Below are positions 20,190 to 28,304 of a stretch of 64,000 bases of DNA, in pieces. Within the stretch, counting starts at the first letter, position 1, and each line of letters opens with the position of its first letter. Made by a program: the position numbers and the translations under genes. The DNA comes from Pandoraea pnomenusa. Lineage in GTDB: Bacteria; Pseudomonadota; Gammaproteobacteria; Burkholderiales; Burkholderiaceae. The notes under the pieces are model-generated. The model had not been told where the DNA came from and made no database searches. It saw only the letters and a program-made list of their open reading frames with translations. The stretch lies in the NCBI RefSeq assembly GCF_000767615.3, contig NZ_CP009553.3, positions 2,108,001 through 2,172,000 on the forward strand, given 5' to 3'.

Positions 20190-21800
20190 TTACTGAACGC
20201 GACGTAGCACTGGCATCATCGCGACGGGTCGCGCTGGCGAGGTCCTGCCGGGCAGCGAGAACAGTCGCACGGCTTCATCGAGCACATTGGCCTGACCCGA
20301 CAGTTGTTCCGCGGTGGCGGCGCTTTGCTGGACCAGCGCGGCGTTTTGCTGCGTCGAGTCGTCGAGCTGCACCACGGCGCCGTTGATGCCCGCCAGTCCC
20401 TTGGCCTGTTCGCTGCTGGCCGTGGCAACCTCGTCCATGACCACCGACACCCGGCTCATGGCCGACTCGATCTTGGCGATCTGTGCCGCCATGTTCGCCA
20501 CCATCTCCCCGCCGCGCTCCGACGTCGTCACGGTCTCGGTGACGATCCGCTTGATCTCCTTGGCGGACGCCGCACACCGCTGTGCCAGACTGCGCACTTC
20601 GCCGGCCACCACGGCGAATCCCTTGCCGGCCTCTCCGGCGCGGGCCGCCTCGACCGCCGCATTCAGGGCGAGCACGTTGGTCTGAAACGCGATGCCATCG
20701 ATGGCGCCGACGATCGACGTGATCTGGGCCGACGCCTGGGCGATCTCCTTCATTGTGTGCTCGGTGCTCCTCACGGCATCGACGCCCTGTGCCGTGGCGT
20801 CGCGCGCCTCGCTCAGCAACGCGCTCGCCCGTGCGGCCGACTGCGCATTGTTCGAGACCGTGGCCGTCAGTTGTTCCAGCGACGCCGCCGTCTGCTCCAA
20901 CGAGGCGGCCTGATCCTCCGTGCGGGCCGACAGGTTGGTGTTGCCGCCGGCGATCTCGGTGGTCGCGCGCTTCACCCCTTCGATCTGACGTCGAACATCG
21001 GACACGATGGCGATCAGGCTGACCTTCAACTGCGTGAGGTTGCGGATCAGGCTGGTGAGCTCCTGGTGGGAAGCGCTGTCGGTGCTGACCGTCAGATCGC
21101 CGGCCGCCAGACGTCCGGCGAGATCGCCGACCTGCGCGAGTTGCCGACGTCGCGCCCGCTCGAGCCAATACACGGGCACGGAGACGAGCAGCACGCTGAT
21201 GCCCACGACGGCGCACAGCATCCACGCCGAAGGCAGGCGTTGCTCGAGCGACCAGCCGCCAGCGATGACCGCCGGCCCGGCGAGTGTGGTGAGGGTCGCC
21301 CGGTGACTGACGAGCCCGCGCCGCCAATTGCCCAGCAGGCCCGGTAGTCCCTTTCTCACGAGTTGTCCGGACGACAGCCGGTACCGGCTACGGTTGGCGC
21401 GCATGTCGGCGTACAGCGCTTCGGCGCTCGCGACTTCTTCGCGCCCGGGCTTGGTCCGCACGCTCAGGTAGCCCACCGTCTCACCGTTTTCCACGATCGG
21501 GGTCACGTTCGCGCGCACCCAGTAATGGTCGCCGTCGCGCCGCCGGTTCTTGACCAGCGCGCTCCAGGATCGGCCGGCGCGAATCGTTTTCCACATGTCC
21601 GCAAAGGCTTCCGGCGGCATGTCGGGATGCCGGATGACGTTATGCGGCTGCCCGATCAGGTCCTCCTTCTCGAATCCCGAAACCTCGACGAAGGCCGGGT
21701 TGCAATATTGGATGATGCTCGACAAGTCGGTCGCGGAGACCAGCATGTCGTGCTCATCGTAGTTGTACTCTCTGCCCGAAACGGCACCGTTGTTTCTCAT
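20190..21800 (-). CDS. Aer-like methyl-accepting chemotaxis protein with PAS domain
   Basis: A 536-residue chemoreceptor. The N-terminal PAS domain (about 15-125) has [24 protein letters not shown] and the [13 protein letters not shown] strand typical of Aer FAD-binding redox sensors. A hydrophobic pair (about 170-215) anchors it, followed by a HAMP-like segment and a long helical signalling domain with the hairpin tip [20 protein letters not shown]. It senses redox or energy state and signals to CheA/CheW. ATG 21800 has GGGGA upstream. It is monocistronic, with no other chemotaxis gene near. The upstream gap is AT-rich with repeats. Confidence 0.93.
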   Translation of the reverse strand: MRNNGAVSGREYNYDEHDMLVSATDLSSIIQYCNPAFVEVSGFEKEDLIGQPHNVIRHPDMPPEAFADMWKTIRAGRSWSALVKNRRRDGDHYWVRANVTPIVENGETVGYLSVRTKPGREEVASAEALYADMRANRSRYRLSSGQLVRKGLPGLLGNWRRGLVSHRATLTTLAGPAVIAGGWSLEQRLPSAWMLCAVVGISVLLVSVPVYWLERARRRQLAQVGDLAGRLAAGDLTVSTDSASHQELTSLIRNLTQLKVSLIAIVSDVRRQIEGVKRATTEIAGGNTNLSARTEDQAASLEQTAASLEQLTATVSNNAQSAARASALLSEARDATAQGVDAVRSTEHTMKEIAQASAQITSIVGAIDGIAFQTNVLALNAAVEAARAGEAGKGFAVVAGEVRSLAQRCAASAKEIKRIVTETVTTSERGGEMVANMAAQIAKIESAMSRVSVVMDEVATASSEQAKGLAGINGAVVQLDDSTQQNAALVQQSAATAEQLSGQANVLDEAVRLFSLPGRTSPARPVAMMPVLRRVQ

Positions 21801-22024
21801 TATTCCCCCGCGTGGTGGCCTGAATTGCCCTGTCCTGCCTTGATAAACCCGGGTCGATGCCCCGACCCATGCACTGCCGCTGCTGCAATCTTCGAAATAC
21901 GTTTCGCGTCGTCGCGTGGGCGCATCGGGGGGAGAGGCTCACGTCGTCGAAACGGTTCGGGGGGCGGGGCAGATCGTCCGGTGCACGGGCTTCATGGCCC
22001 CGGATGTCTGCCTCTCATGTCTGT

Positions 22025-22063
22025 CTGTTATGTGCGCCTTTTATGTGTGCCTTTTATGTGTGC
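22025..22063. repeat. Three 13-bp direct repeats
   Basis: CTGTTATGTGCGC (degenerate) is followed by two exact copies of CTTTTATGTGTGC, head to tail. The last copy runs into the TGCAT arm of the adjacent dyad. Confidence 0.85.
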
Positions 22064-22079
22064 ATATTATTAGCATGCA
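22061..22079. promoter_or_regulatory. Second TGCAT-N9-ATGCA dyad
   Basis: TGCAT and ATGCA arms flank a 9-bp AT-rich centre (ATTATTAGC), the same geometry as the dyad at 19621-19639. It is about 260 bp upstream of the chemoreceptor start. It is likely a recognition site for one regulator acting on both loci, which is an inference from the shared pattern. Confidence 0.45.
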
Positions 22080-22239
22080 AGATGCATATGATGTTGATCG
22101 TAGAGACATCAAATTGCACTTCTATTCGGACTCACCCTAGTCGAAAAATGTGCATGCGTTGTCCGGTTGCCGCGTCCGCCGCGCCAGATGGCGCGGGCGG
22201 TCGTCCGGCGAGCGAGCGGGTCGGTTCGGGCAAACAGGT

Positions 22240-23160
22240 TCAAGCGATCGTTTGAATATCCGGCACGGGAAGGCCGTCCTCCAACGAGCGGAATCGCTGG
22301 GGATCGACCGGGCCGTCGGCCGACGACGATCCGAGCGCTTCGGTGAAGTCATAGCGACGTCGTTTCTGTTTGGCTTCGTCCAGATTGACGCACGTCGTGA
22401 CGATCGGCGGGACGATCGCGCGTACGGTCGTGCTGGCCAGCGCCGCAGCCAGTTGCGCGCACTCGAGACGATTGCTGGTCGAGGCCGTGTGGTGCGGCGA
22501 AGGCTCTGCCTCGATGCCATCGTCCTCCGGCGTCAGCGCGGGCTGCGCCTCGCTCAGCCCCTCGCGCGTTGCCCACAACGCCCCGGCCGAGCCCACCGCG
22601 CCGAAGAGTGCGGCATTGGCGATGCCGTTCTGAATCGTCTTGAAATGTTCCGCGAACGGTCTGAGCGCTTGCGACAGGTTGGCCAGCCACGGCAGCCATT
22701 GCGTGTCCTTGATCTGCCTGGCGGTCTTGTCGCGATCGAGAAAGGCCGCGGTCGCCGCGAGACAGTCCAGCGCCGTCGACGCGCACAGTACCCCCGTGCC
22801 GGTCATGGCGGCACGATGCTCGAGTTTGAGCGTCTTGTGATCGGCGCCTTCGTCCAGCGCCTCGCTCGCGCGCGCGAGCGCGAAGATCGATGTGTGCGCC
22901 GCCGCTGTGACGAAGTGTTGGAACAATGCCGAGAGTCGCGCGTGCGTCAGTATCGGCAATTGCGTGTCGGTCGCCTTCGTCCGGTCCGTCGCGAGGGGGG
23001 CCGCATCCTGAGGGGGCGGGCTGTGCGACTCGGCGGACAGTGACGTCATGGCCTCGTCGAGCATGCCGGCGGAGTCGAGGTCGTGAAGGGCGCCGTCGGA
23101 CAATGCGTTGGGCGACGGGCCGCGAATCGCGATGGATTGGGGCGGGAGACTGGATTTCAT
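22240..23160 (-). CDS. Hypothetical protein, possible type III secretion translocator/effector-like substrate
   Basis: A 306-residue protein with no family I recognise with certainty. The first 70 residues are Ser/Pro-rich and probably disordered. The middle has alternating helices with two hydrophobic Ala/Gly-rich stretches (GTGVLCASTALDCLAATAAF near 150-170 and NALFGAVGSAGA-like near 200-215), and the C-terminus is polar. Hydrophobic stretches inside an otherwise soluble alpha-helical protein, encoded just after an LcrH-like chaperone, recall the class II chaperone/translocator arrangement (for example SycD/YopD). AGGAGA nine bases before ATG 23160 makes the start secure; the longer frame to 23484 overlaps the chaperone gene. 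It lies 19 bp downstream of that gene, so both are one operon. Confidence 0.6.
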   Translation of the reverse strand: MKSSLPPQSIAIRGPSPNALSDGALHDLDSAGMLDEAMTSLSAESHSPPPQDAAPLATDRTKATDTQLPILTHARLSALFQHFVTAAAHTSIFALARASEALDEGADHKTLKLEHRAAMTGTGVLCASTALDCLAATAAFLDRDKTARQIKDTQWLPWLANLSQALRPFAEHFKTIQNGIANAALFGAVGSAGALWATREGLSEAQPALTPEDDGIEAEPSPHHTASTSNRLECAQLAAALASTTVRAIVPPIVTTCVNLDEAKQKRRRYDFTEALGSSSADGPVDPQRFRSLEDGLPVPDIQTIA

Positions 23161-23179
23161 CGAAGGGTTCTCCTGTCGG

Positions 23180-23668
23180 TCATGAGGATGAGAGGGTGTC
23201 GAGCAACCGTTGTGCCGAGGCCAGCACACGCGCGTGCCGATGCGAGCGACGAGCAACGTCGAGGGCGTCGGACGCCATGTCGCGAGCCGCGCGAAGGTCG
23301 CCGCTGCGCTGGTTGCACAGCGCGCAGACGTACAGCGGCGTGGGGTCGGTGCCGTCGCAAAGGAACGCAAAGAGCAGGGGCGAGGGCGCCCGATCGCAGT
23401 CGCCAAGCGCATAGAGCACGTAGCCGAGCGCCTTGTAGGTCTCGATGCGCTCCGGATACCGCAGGCACAGACTGCCGAACGCATCGGCCGCGCCGCTCAG
23501 ATCATCCGCTTCGCGTAGGGCGCAGGCGTGCGAGAAAGCGGCGGGGAAATCGTGGGGGCGCGAGCCGGTGTGCGGAGCGCGAGGGCCGAGTGTCGGCTGT
23601 GGGGGAGGTGTCGGTCGCGGCACGGCATTCCAGTGAAGTTGGGGGGAGGGAGCACTGTAAGGGGCCAT
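23180..23668 (-). CDS. LcrH/SycD-like tetratricopeptide chaperone
   Basis: A 162-residue protein whose C-terminal 110 residues form TPR-like helices. The spacing ALGYVLYALGDCDRA...DPTPLYVCALC..RSGDLRAARDMA follows that of type III secretion class II chaperones (SycD: G-A-C-RQAMGQYD...DIKEPRFPFHAAECLLQKGEL). The N-terminal 45 residues are Pro-rich and unusual for the family. ATG 23668 is chosen because the frame above it is low-complexity; other starts inside the Pro-rich part are possible. No other secretion-apparatus gene is in the window, so it is an orphan chaperone/substrate pair or a remnant. A general TPR protein is the alternative. Confidence 0.6.
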   Translation of the reverse strand: MAPYSAPSPQLHWNAVPRPTPPPQPTLGPRAPHTGSRPHDFPAAFSHACALREADDLSGAADAFGSLCLRYPERIETYKALGYVLYALGDCDRAPSPLLFAFLCDGTDPTPLYVCALCNQRSGDLRAARDMASDALDVARRSHRHARVLASAQRLLDTLSSS

Positions 23669-23824
23669 GCTTGCGGAGACTTTCGGTGCGCGCCAAAGCT
23701 TTCGGGGCGTGCCGCTGGCTGCGGTGGTTTTGGGCGCGAGCGTCGCACGCGGCGTCCGCAACGGCGCAAAGTCGCCGCGCTTGGGAGAATTCGGGGAACC
23801 GAGGAACCGGGATGTCGTGGTTTC

Positions 23825-23837
23825 GGGGGGGGGGGGG
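23825..23837. repeat. Run of 13 G residues upstream of the chaperone gene
   Basis: A G13 homopolymer (followed after one A by G6) lies about 160 bp upstream of ATG 23668 within the 351-bp divergent gap to alaX. On the coding strand of the chaperone it is a C13 tract. Tracts of this length slip readily and can vary promoter spacing. The rest of the gap shows no gene. Confidence 0.9.
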
Positions 23838-24019
23838 AGGGGGGAATGGGGTAGTACGGCAGTGCGGCAGTGGTGACACTGGGGTAATCGGCGCACCAAG
23901 GCGCGGGAGGCGGGCGCCCCGTCCGTCGGAAGCGACCGTACTGGCGCAACTGCCGAGGATTGTCACTTGTCACGGGACCGAAAGTCGCGCGAACATGTCC
24001 CGTTCCCAAAGGAGGCCCC

Positions 24020-24751
24020 ATGACGACCGAAGCGTTGTTCCGTCAAGACGCGTATCTGCGCCACTGCGAGGCGCGCATCACCCATATCGACGAGACCGGC
24101 ATCATGCTCGACCGGACGGTCTTTTACCCGCTCGGCGGTGGGCAGGCCGGCGACGCCGGCCACTTGGTGCTTGCGGACGGCACCCGCCTGAGCGTTGCCG
24201 ACACGCGCAAATCGAAGCGCGAGGGGGCCACGCCCGACGACGCGGTGCACGTGCCCGCCGAGGGGCAGGCCGACGTACTGGGCGCACTCTCGGTCGGCGA
24301 CACCGTGGTGGCCGAAATCGACTGGGAACGCCGCTTCCGGCACATGCGCTTTCACACGGCGTCGCATTTGATGTGCGCGGTGCTGCCGCACCCCGTCGAC
24401 GGATGCAGCATCACCACCGAGTACGCGCGACTGGATTTCGTCACGAATGAGCCGATCGAGCGCGAGACCGTCGAGGCCGGGCTCGCGGCGCTCGTGGCTG
24501 CGTCACGTCCGGTGGCCATCGACAGCATCAGCGACGAGGAAATGGCCGCCCGCCCCGAACTGGTCCGCACCATGAGCGTAAAACCGCCGGTGGGGTTGGG
24601 GCGCGTGCGACTGGTGCGCATCGAGGGCGTCGATTTGCAGCCGTGCGGCGGCACGCATGTGGCGAACACATCGGAGATCGGCGCGTTGCGTGTGGCCAAG
24701 ATCGAGAAGAAGACGTCGCGTACGCGCCGGGTAGTGTTGGCATTTGCCTGA
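24020..24751 (+). CDS. AlaX-type alanyl-tRNA editing protein
   Basis: The 243-residue protein is a free-standing editing domain related to the C-terminal part of alanyl-tRNA synthetase. It hydrolyses Ser- or Gly-mischarged tRNA-Ala. The zinc and catalytic signatures are HTASH (H112, H116) and CGGTH (C209, H213). The glycine-rich FYPLGGGQAGD sits near the N-terminus. ATG 24020 is preceded by a near-perfect AAAGGAGG. It is divergent from the chaperone gene and followed after 44 bp by a DUF924 gene on the same strand. Confidence 0.93.
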   Translation: MTTEALFRQDAYLRHCEARITHIDETGIMLDRTVFYPLGGGQAGDAGHLVLADGTRLSVADTRKSKREGATPDDAVHVPAEGQADVLGALSVGDTVVAEIDWERRFRHMRFHTASHLMCAVLPHPVDGCSITTEYARLDFVTNEPIERETVEAGLAALVAASRPVAIDSISDEEMAARPELVRTMSVKPPVGLGRVRLVRIEGVDLQPCGGTHVANTSEIGALRVAKIEKKTSRTRRVVLAFA

Positions 24752-24795
24752 GTCTGGCATCATGCATGCCATCTCTGTAAGCATCAGGACGATCG

Positions 24796-25407
24796 ATGGC
24801 AACTCCGGCAACTGACATGGTTTCGCAAGTCCCGCCCTGGCAGGCGGTACTCGACTTCTGGTTCGGCGCGTCCGATGCACCGGAGTTCGGGATGGCGCGT
24901 GTCGAATGGTTCCGCAAATCCGACGCGTTCGATGAAGAGATTCGTAGCCGCTTCGGCCCGTTGCACGAGCGAGCGCTCGACGGTGAGTTGGCCGATTGGG
25001 CGGCGACACCGCCGGGTGCCTGCGCACTGATCGTGGTGCTCGATCAGTTCTCGCGCAATCTGTACCGCGGCCAGGCGAAAGCGTTTGCCGGGGACGCGCA
25101 GGCGCTGGCGGTGGCGCAGCGTCTGGTGGAGGCGGGGGACGACCAGCGTCTGCCCACCGCGCAGCACCGGGTTTTCGTCTATCTACCGTTCGAACACGAC
25201 GAGTCGCTCGATAGCCAGCAACGTTCGCTCGCGCTGTATGAGCGTCTCGCGAAGGCGTCGGGACTGGTCGACAATCTCGACTACGCGCGCAAGCACGCCG
25301 TGATCATCGAGCGGTTCGGCCGCTACCCGCACCGCAACGCCGCGCTCGGACGTGTTTCGACGCCCGAGGAGATCGAATTCCTCAAGCAGCCGGGATCGTC
25401 GTTCTGA
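24796..25407 (+). CDS. DUF924 family protein
   Basis: A 203-residue soluble alpha-helical protein. The pattern VLDFWFG near residue 20, IVVLDQFSRNLYRG near 80, and FVYLPFEHDE with a later YARKHAVIIERFGRYPHRN identifies DUF924. The family is TPR-like and of unknown function. The start is 44 bp after the alaX stop, so the two may be co-transcribed. An in-frame downstream ATG (codon 8) is possible. Confidence 0.9.
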   Translation: MATPATDMVSQVPPWQAVLDFWFGASDAPEFGMARVEWFRKSDAFDEEIRSRFGPLHERALDGELADWAATPPGACALIVVLDQFSRNLYRGQAKAFAGDAQALAVAQRLVEAGDDQRLPTAQHRVFVYLPFEHDESLDSQQRSLALYERLAKASGLVDNLDYARKHAVIIERFGRYPHRNAALGRVSTPEEIEFLKQPGSSF

Positions 25408-25435
25408 CCCCAGGGGGGGCGGGCATCGGGCGGGA

Positions 25436-25978
25436 TCAGCCTCGACGTCGCGATCCCACCATCGTGACGCTAACGGGCTGGCGGCGCTCCCGCCAGCGAA
25501 TGGCGAAATAGCCAATGACGTACGCCAGTGCGCCGCCCACGATGGAGCATGCCGTGAGCCCGGCGGCCAGATGCAGTGTCGCGGTGCCGAAGTCGAATCT
25601 CGTCAACTGGCTCCAGACGCTCTCGCCGGCGCGCGCCGCGGCCGCCACGGTCGCCTCGATTTCGGCTTGTGGCGACCACGTCAGCATCCATCGGCCCAGC
25701 CGGTGCGCCCCGAGATATACGAACGGCGCCGTGAGCGGATTGGTCACCAGCGTGCCGACGGCTGCCAGAAACAGGTTGCCGCGCAGCAGGGCCGCCGCCA
25801 GTATCGCGACGAGCATCTGTCCGAACGGAATCAGAATCCCGAAGAACACCCCACAGGCCAGGCCGATGGCCACGCCGCGCGGCGTCGCTTGCCACAGGCT
25901 GCGGCGCAGCAGCAGGCCGGCGTGCGGTCGCAGCCACCGCGATCGCAGTAGCCGCATGGGGCGAAGCATCTTTAACAT
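25436..25978 (-). CDS. DUF2062 family membrane protein
   Basis: A 180-residue protein with the DUF2062 pattern: basic N-terminus, GVAIGLACGVFFGILIPFGQM, LRGNLFLAAVGTLVTNPLTAPFVY, and a C-terminal hydrophobic helix before a basic tail. Members are small inner-membrane proteins, often near lipid or polysaccharide genes; the function is unknown. ATG 25978 gives the family N-terminus; the open frame extends to 26083. It is convergent with the DUF924 gene, 28 bp apart. Confidence 0.88.
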   Translation of the reverse strand: MLKMLRPMRLLRSRWLRPHAGLLLRRSLWQATPRGVAIGLACGVFFGILIPFGQMLVAILAAALLRGNLFLAAVGTLVTNPLTAPFVYLGAHRLGRWMLTWSPQAEIEATVAAAARAGESVWSQLTRFDFGTATLHLAAGLTACSIVGGALAYVIGYFAIRWRERRQPVSVTMVGSRRRG

Positions 25979-26417
25979 GATGGGCAAGTAGCGCGTCGGA
26001 GAACGTGGACCCGTCCGGATGTCGGGGCGGACGTGCATGCGCGTGTACGCATACGACGGGAGTCTGAGTCGCCCATTCCGCAAGAGTTCAACCCCGGCGT
26101 GGAGCGCCCGGCGGTGGCTGTGGCGTGATGCTGTAGGCCCGGGGCGACGCAGAATTCCCCGCCGACGCGCAACGAGTCCTTGTCCGGAGCGGCGGAGCCA
26201 TCGATTGGCGAAGGCGATGGTTTAGGCGATGGCGTGGTCGAGAGCGTTGTTGGTGAGATAGCCGACGAGGCAACCGATGGGGATCGATCGGCACCTTGGG
26301 AAATGTCCCGGCCAAGCGGCTGGCGAGCGGCCGCGCGGCTGCCGGGCTGTTACTTGCGCTGCGCGGCGATTGGGCCACGCAGCACGAAGATGCGCGTCGA
26401 GGGGAGTTGCCTGAGGC
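25979..26417. other. 439-bp gap without a recognisable gene
   Basis: The interval lies between the DUF2062 start and the stop of the LOG gene. It contains several short open frames on both strands with no ribosome site and no family resemblance. It has a repetitive CGATGG/GCGATGG stretch around 26200-26235. The DUF2062 promoter should lie at its left end. I see nothing else to support. Confidence 0.5.
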
Positions 26418-27014
26418 TTAGATCTGCGAGCGCTGGTTGGCCCAGCGATCGATTTGCGCCGGCTTGAAATGGCGCATCGTATCGAGCAGCGCCTCGGGCG
26501 ACGTGGCGATCTGCAACTGGTCGAGCTGCGGCGCCTTGAGGAACTGTTCCGTCACCATCGACTTGAGGAAGGTCATCAGCGGATCGTAATACTGCTCGAC
26601 ATTGAGCAGGCCGATCGGTTTGGCGTGGTAGCCGATCTGGAGCCATGTGAAGACTTCGAACAGCTCTTCGCAGGTGCCGATGCCGCCGGGCATGGCGATG
26701 AAGGCGTCCGACAGATCGGCCATCATCTGCTTGCGCTGATGCATGTTCTCGACGACGTGCAGCTCGGTCAGGCCGGTATGGCCGACTTCCTTGTCCATCA
26801 ATGCCTTCGGAATGATGCCGACGGCCTGACCGCCATGGGCGAGCACGGCGTCGGCGATGATGCCCATCAGGCCGACCTTGCCGCCCCCGTAAACGAGACG
26901 AATGCCTGATTCGGCCATGCGACGGCCCAGTTCGCGGGCGGCCTCGGCGTAGGCCGGGCGCGCGCCCGCGGCGGCGCCGCAATAGATGCAGATGGATTTG
27001 ACTTCCGACGACAT
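26418..27014 (-). CDS. LOG-family cytokinin riboside 5'-monophosphate phosphoribohydrolase
   Basis: A 198-residue Rossmann-type protein of the LOG family (TIGR00730). The signature PGGIGTCEE (residues 109-117) carries the catalytic glutamate, and YGGGKVGLMG lies near residue 42. LOG enzymes release free base from nucleoside 5'-monophosphates; in bacteria the physiological substrate is often unknown and many act as general AMP/cytokinin nucleotide hydrolases. It is separated by 3 bp from the upstream TetR gene (27018), so the two form an operon. Confidence 0.93.
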   Translation of the reverse strand: MSSEVKSICIYCGAAAGARPAYAEAARELGRRMAESGIRLVYGGGKVGLMGIIADAVLAHGGQAVGIIPKALMDKEVGHTGLTELHVVENMHQRKQMMADLSDAFIAMPGGIGTCEELFEVFTWLQIGYHAKPIGLLNVEQYYDPLMTFLKSMVTEQFLKAPQLDQLQIATSPEALLDTMRHFKPAQIDRWANQRSQI

Positions 27015-27017
27015 GCC

Positions 27018-27686
27018 TTACTGTGCTCCCTTGGCCGATGATTCACGTGCCATCTTCTCGTACAGCTCGCGCGAGCGGCCTTTCAGATAGGGCGCCATCT
27101 GCGAGAGGATGTGATAGCTGGATTGATGCAGCCCGGCGCCGATTTCTTCGGGATCGTTGTACTTGCGCGGGTTCATCACGAATTGATAGGACAACCAGTA
27201 CGTGGAGAGCACCACCATGTTGGTGGTGACCACTTCGATCTGCTCGGGCGTGATTTCCATCTCGCCGTCGGCCACGAGCAGGTCGCACATCTCGCGCGCG
27301 AAGCGCTTCTTGTGGCCCACGATCTGCTTGAAGTGCGTCTCGAGCGTGCGGTTGCGCGCAAGCAGGTCGTTGAGGTCGCGATAAAGAAACCGGAAGCGCC
27401 ACAGGAATTCGGACATGTATTGCAGATATGTCCAGACCTCGTCGAGCGTCGGCTTGTGATCGTCGGGCAGCCTCAGGCGTCGTTCGATTTCCTGCTCGAA
27501 CTGCGCGAAGATGCTGTTGATGATGTCGTCTTTGTTGCGGAAATGGTAGTACAGATTGCCCGGGCTGATCTTCATCTCCTCGGCAATCGTGGTGGTCGTG
27601 ACGTTGGGTTCGCCGATTTCGTTGAAGAGTCGAAGCGACACCTCAAGAATTCGTTCGCGGGTTCGGCGTGGCGGCTTTGCTTCCAT
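27018..27686 (-). CDS. TetR family transcriptional regulator
   Basis: A 222-residue regulator. The N-terminal helix-turn-helix (about 12-55) is TTTIAEEMKISPGNLYYHFRNKDDII. The rest is an all-helical ligand domain, with FLWRFRFLYRDLNDLLARN matching the TetR/AcrR subfamily seen near beta-oxidation and fatty acid genes. It is translated with the LOG gene 3 bp downstream. The effector is unknown. The upstream gap (27687-27830) is AT-richer and probably holds its promoter. Confidence 0.93.
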   Translation of the reverse strand: MEAKPPRRTRERILEVSLRLFNEIGEPNVTTTTIAEEMKISPGNLYYHFRNKDDIINSIFAQFEQEIERRLRLPDDHKPTLDEVWTYLQYMSEFLWRFRFLYRDLNDLLARNRTLETHFKQIVGHKKRFAREMCDLLVADGEMEITPEQIEVVTTNMVVLSTYWLSYQFVMNPRKYNDPEEIGAGLHQSSYHILSQMAPYLKGRSRELYEKMARESSAKGAQ

Positions 27687-27830
27687 GACTGTCGGCCCCG
27701 GTGGCTGGCAAGCTCGGCGAAGGAGATTCTCCGCTTGCCATTATGAGTTGAGGAGTATCAGGTATACGGCGACCGATTATACCCGGCAGCGGGGCACTGC
27801 CAAGCACGGGGGCAGGGGCGACGAGCGATA

Positions 27831-28286
27831 TCAGAAAAACGCTGTACGTACGAGATCGACGATGACGGGACCGGCGAGCGATACCCAGGTGAGCAGGCAC
27901 AGACCGAGCGCGATGAGTACCGCCGCGCTGCCGAAATCCTTCGCCCGTTTCGACAGCTCATGGCGCTCCAGCGAAATGCGGTCGATGGCCGCTTCGATGC
28001 TGGAGTTGATCAACTCGATGATGAGCACGAGCAGGATCGAGCCGATGAGCAGCACGCGCTCGACGGCCGTCACCGGCAGGAAGATGGCCGCCGGCAACAG
28101 GATGACGGCGAGCGCCAGTTCCTGCCGGAAGGCGCTCTCCTCGAACACGGCGAATTTGAAGCCGGACAGGGAATACTTCAGCGCGCGCCAGGCGCGCATC
28201 ACGCCCCGGTTGCCCTTGTACGGATTCGGCTGCTCGTCGCGCGGCGGCGGGTGATCGATGAACAAGCGTCGGGTTCCTCGCCGCAA
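27831..28286 (-). CDS. dgkA: Diacylglycerol kinase DgkA
   Basis: A 151-residue inner-membrane enzyme that phosphorylates diacylglycerol to phosphatidate, recycling lipid from glucan synthesis. After an amphipathic N-terminal part (GVMRAWRALKYSLSGFKFA) come three spans, with ESAFRQELALA and the active-site segment ELINSSIEAAIDRIS. The start given is a TTG 18 bp after the glycosyltransferase stop. It has no strong ribosome site, and a later start is possible because the usual family N-terminus begins near NPYKGNRG (about residue 21). Confidence 0.92.
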   Translation of the reverse strand: MRRGTRRLFIDHPPPRDEQPNPYKGNRGVMRAWRALKYSLSGFKFAVFEESAFRQELALAVILLPAAIFLPVTAVERVLLIGSILLVLIIELINSSIEAAIDRISLERHELSKRAKDFGSAAVLIALGLCLLTWVSLAGPVIVDLVRTAFF

Positions 28287-28304
28287 CGGGCTCTGGAGGG
28301 TGGA

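Larger units (their letters stand above)
21801..22239. other. AT-rich intergenic region with repeats, no gene
   Basis: This 439-bp gap separates the chemoreceptor start from the stop of the secretion-type substrate gene. It has no convincing ORF. Its second half (about 22010-22140) is AT-rich against the GC-rich background and holds three 13-bp direct repeats and a dyad. Both flanking genes are on the minus strand, so promoters here would serve the chemoreceptor. Confidence 0.6.

Noticed and set aside
26088..26378. Possible small gene or gene remnant in the gap before the LOG gene
   Set aside because: One reading of the minus strand gives a short hydrophobic string around 26220-26300, but it has no start, ribosome site or recognisable family.
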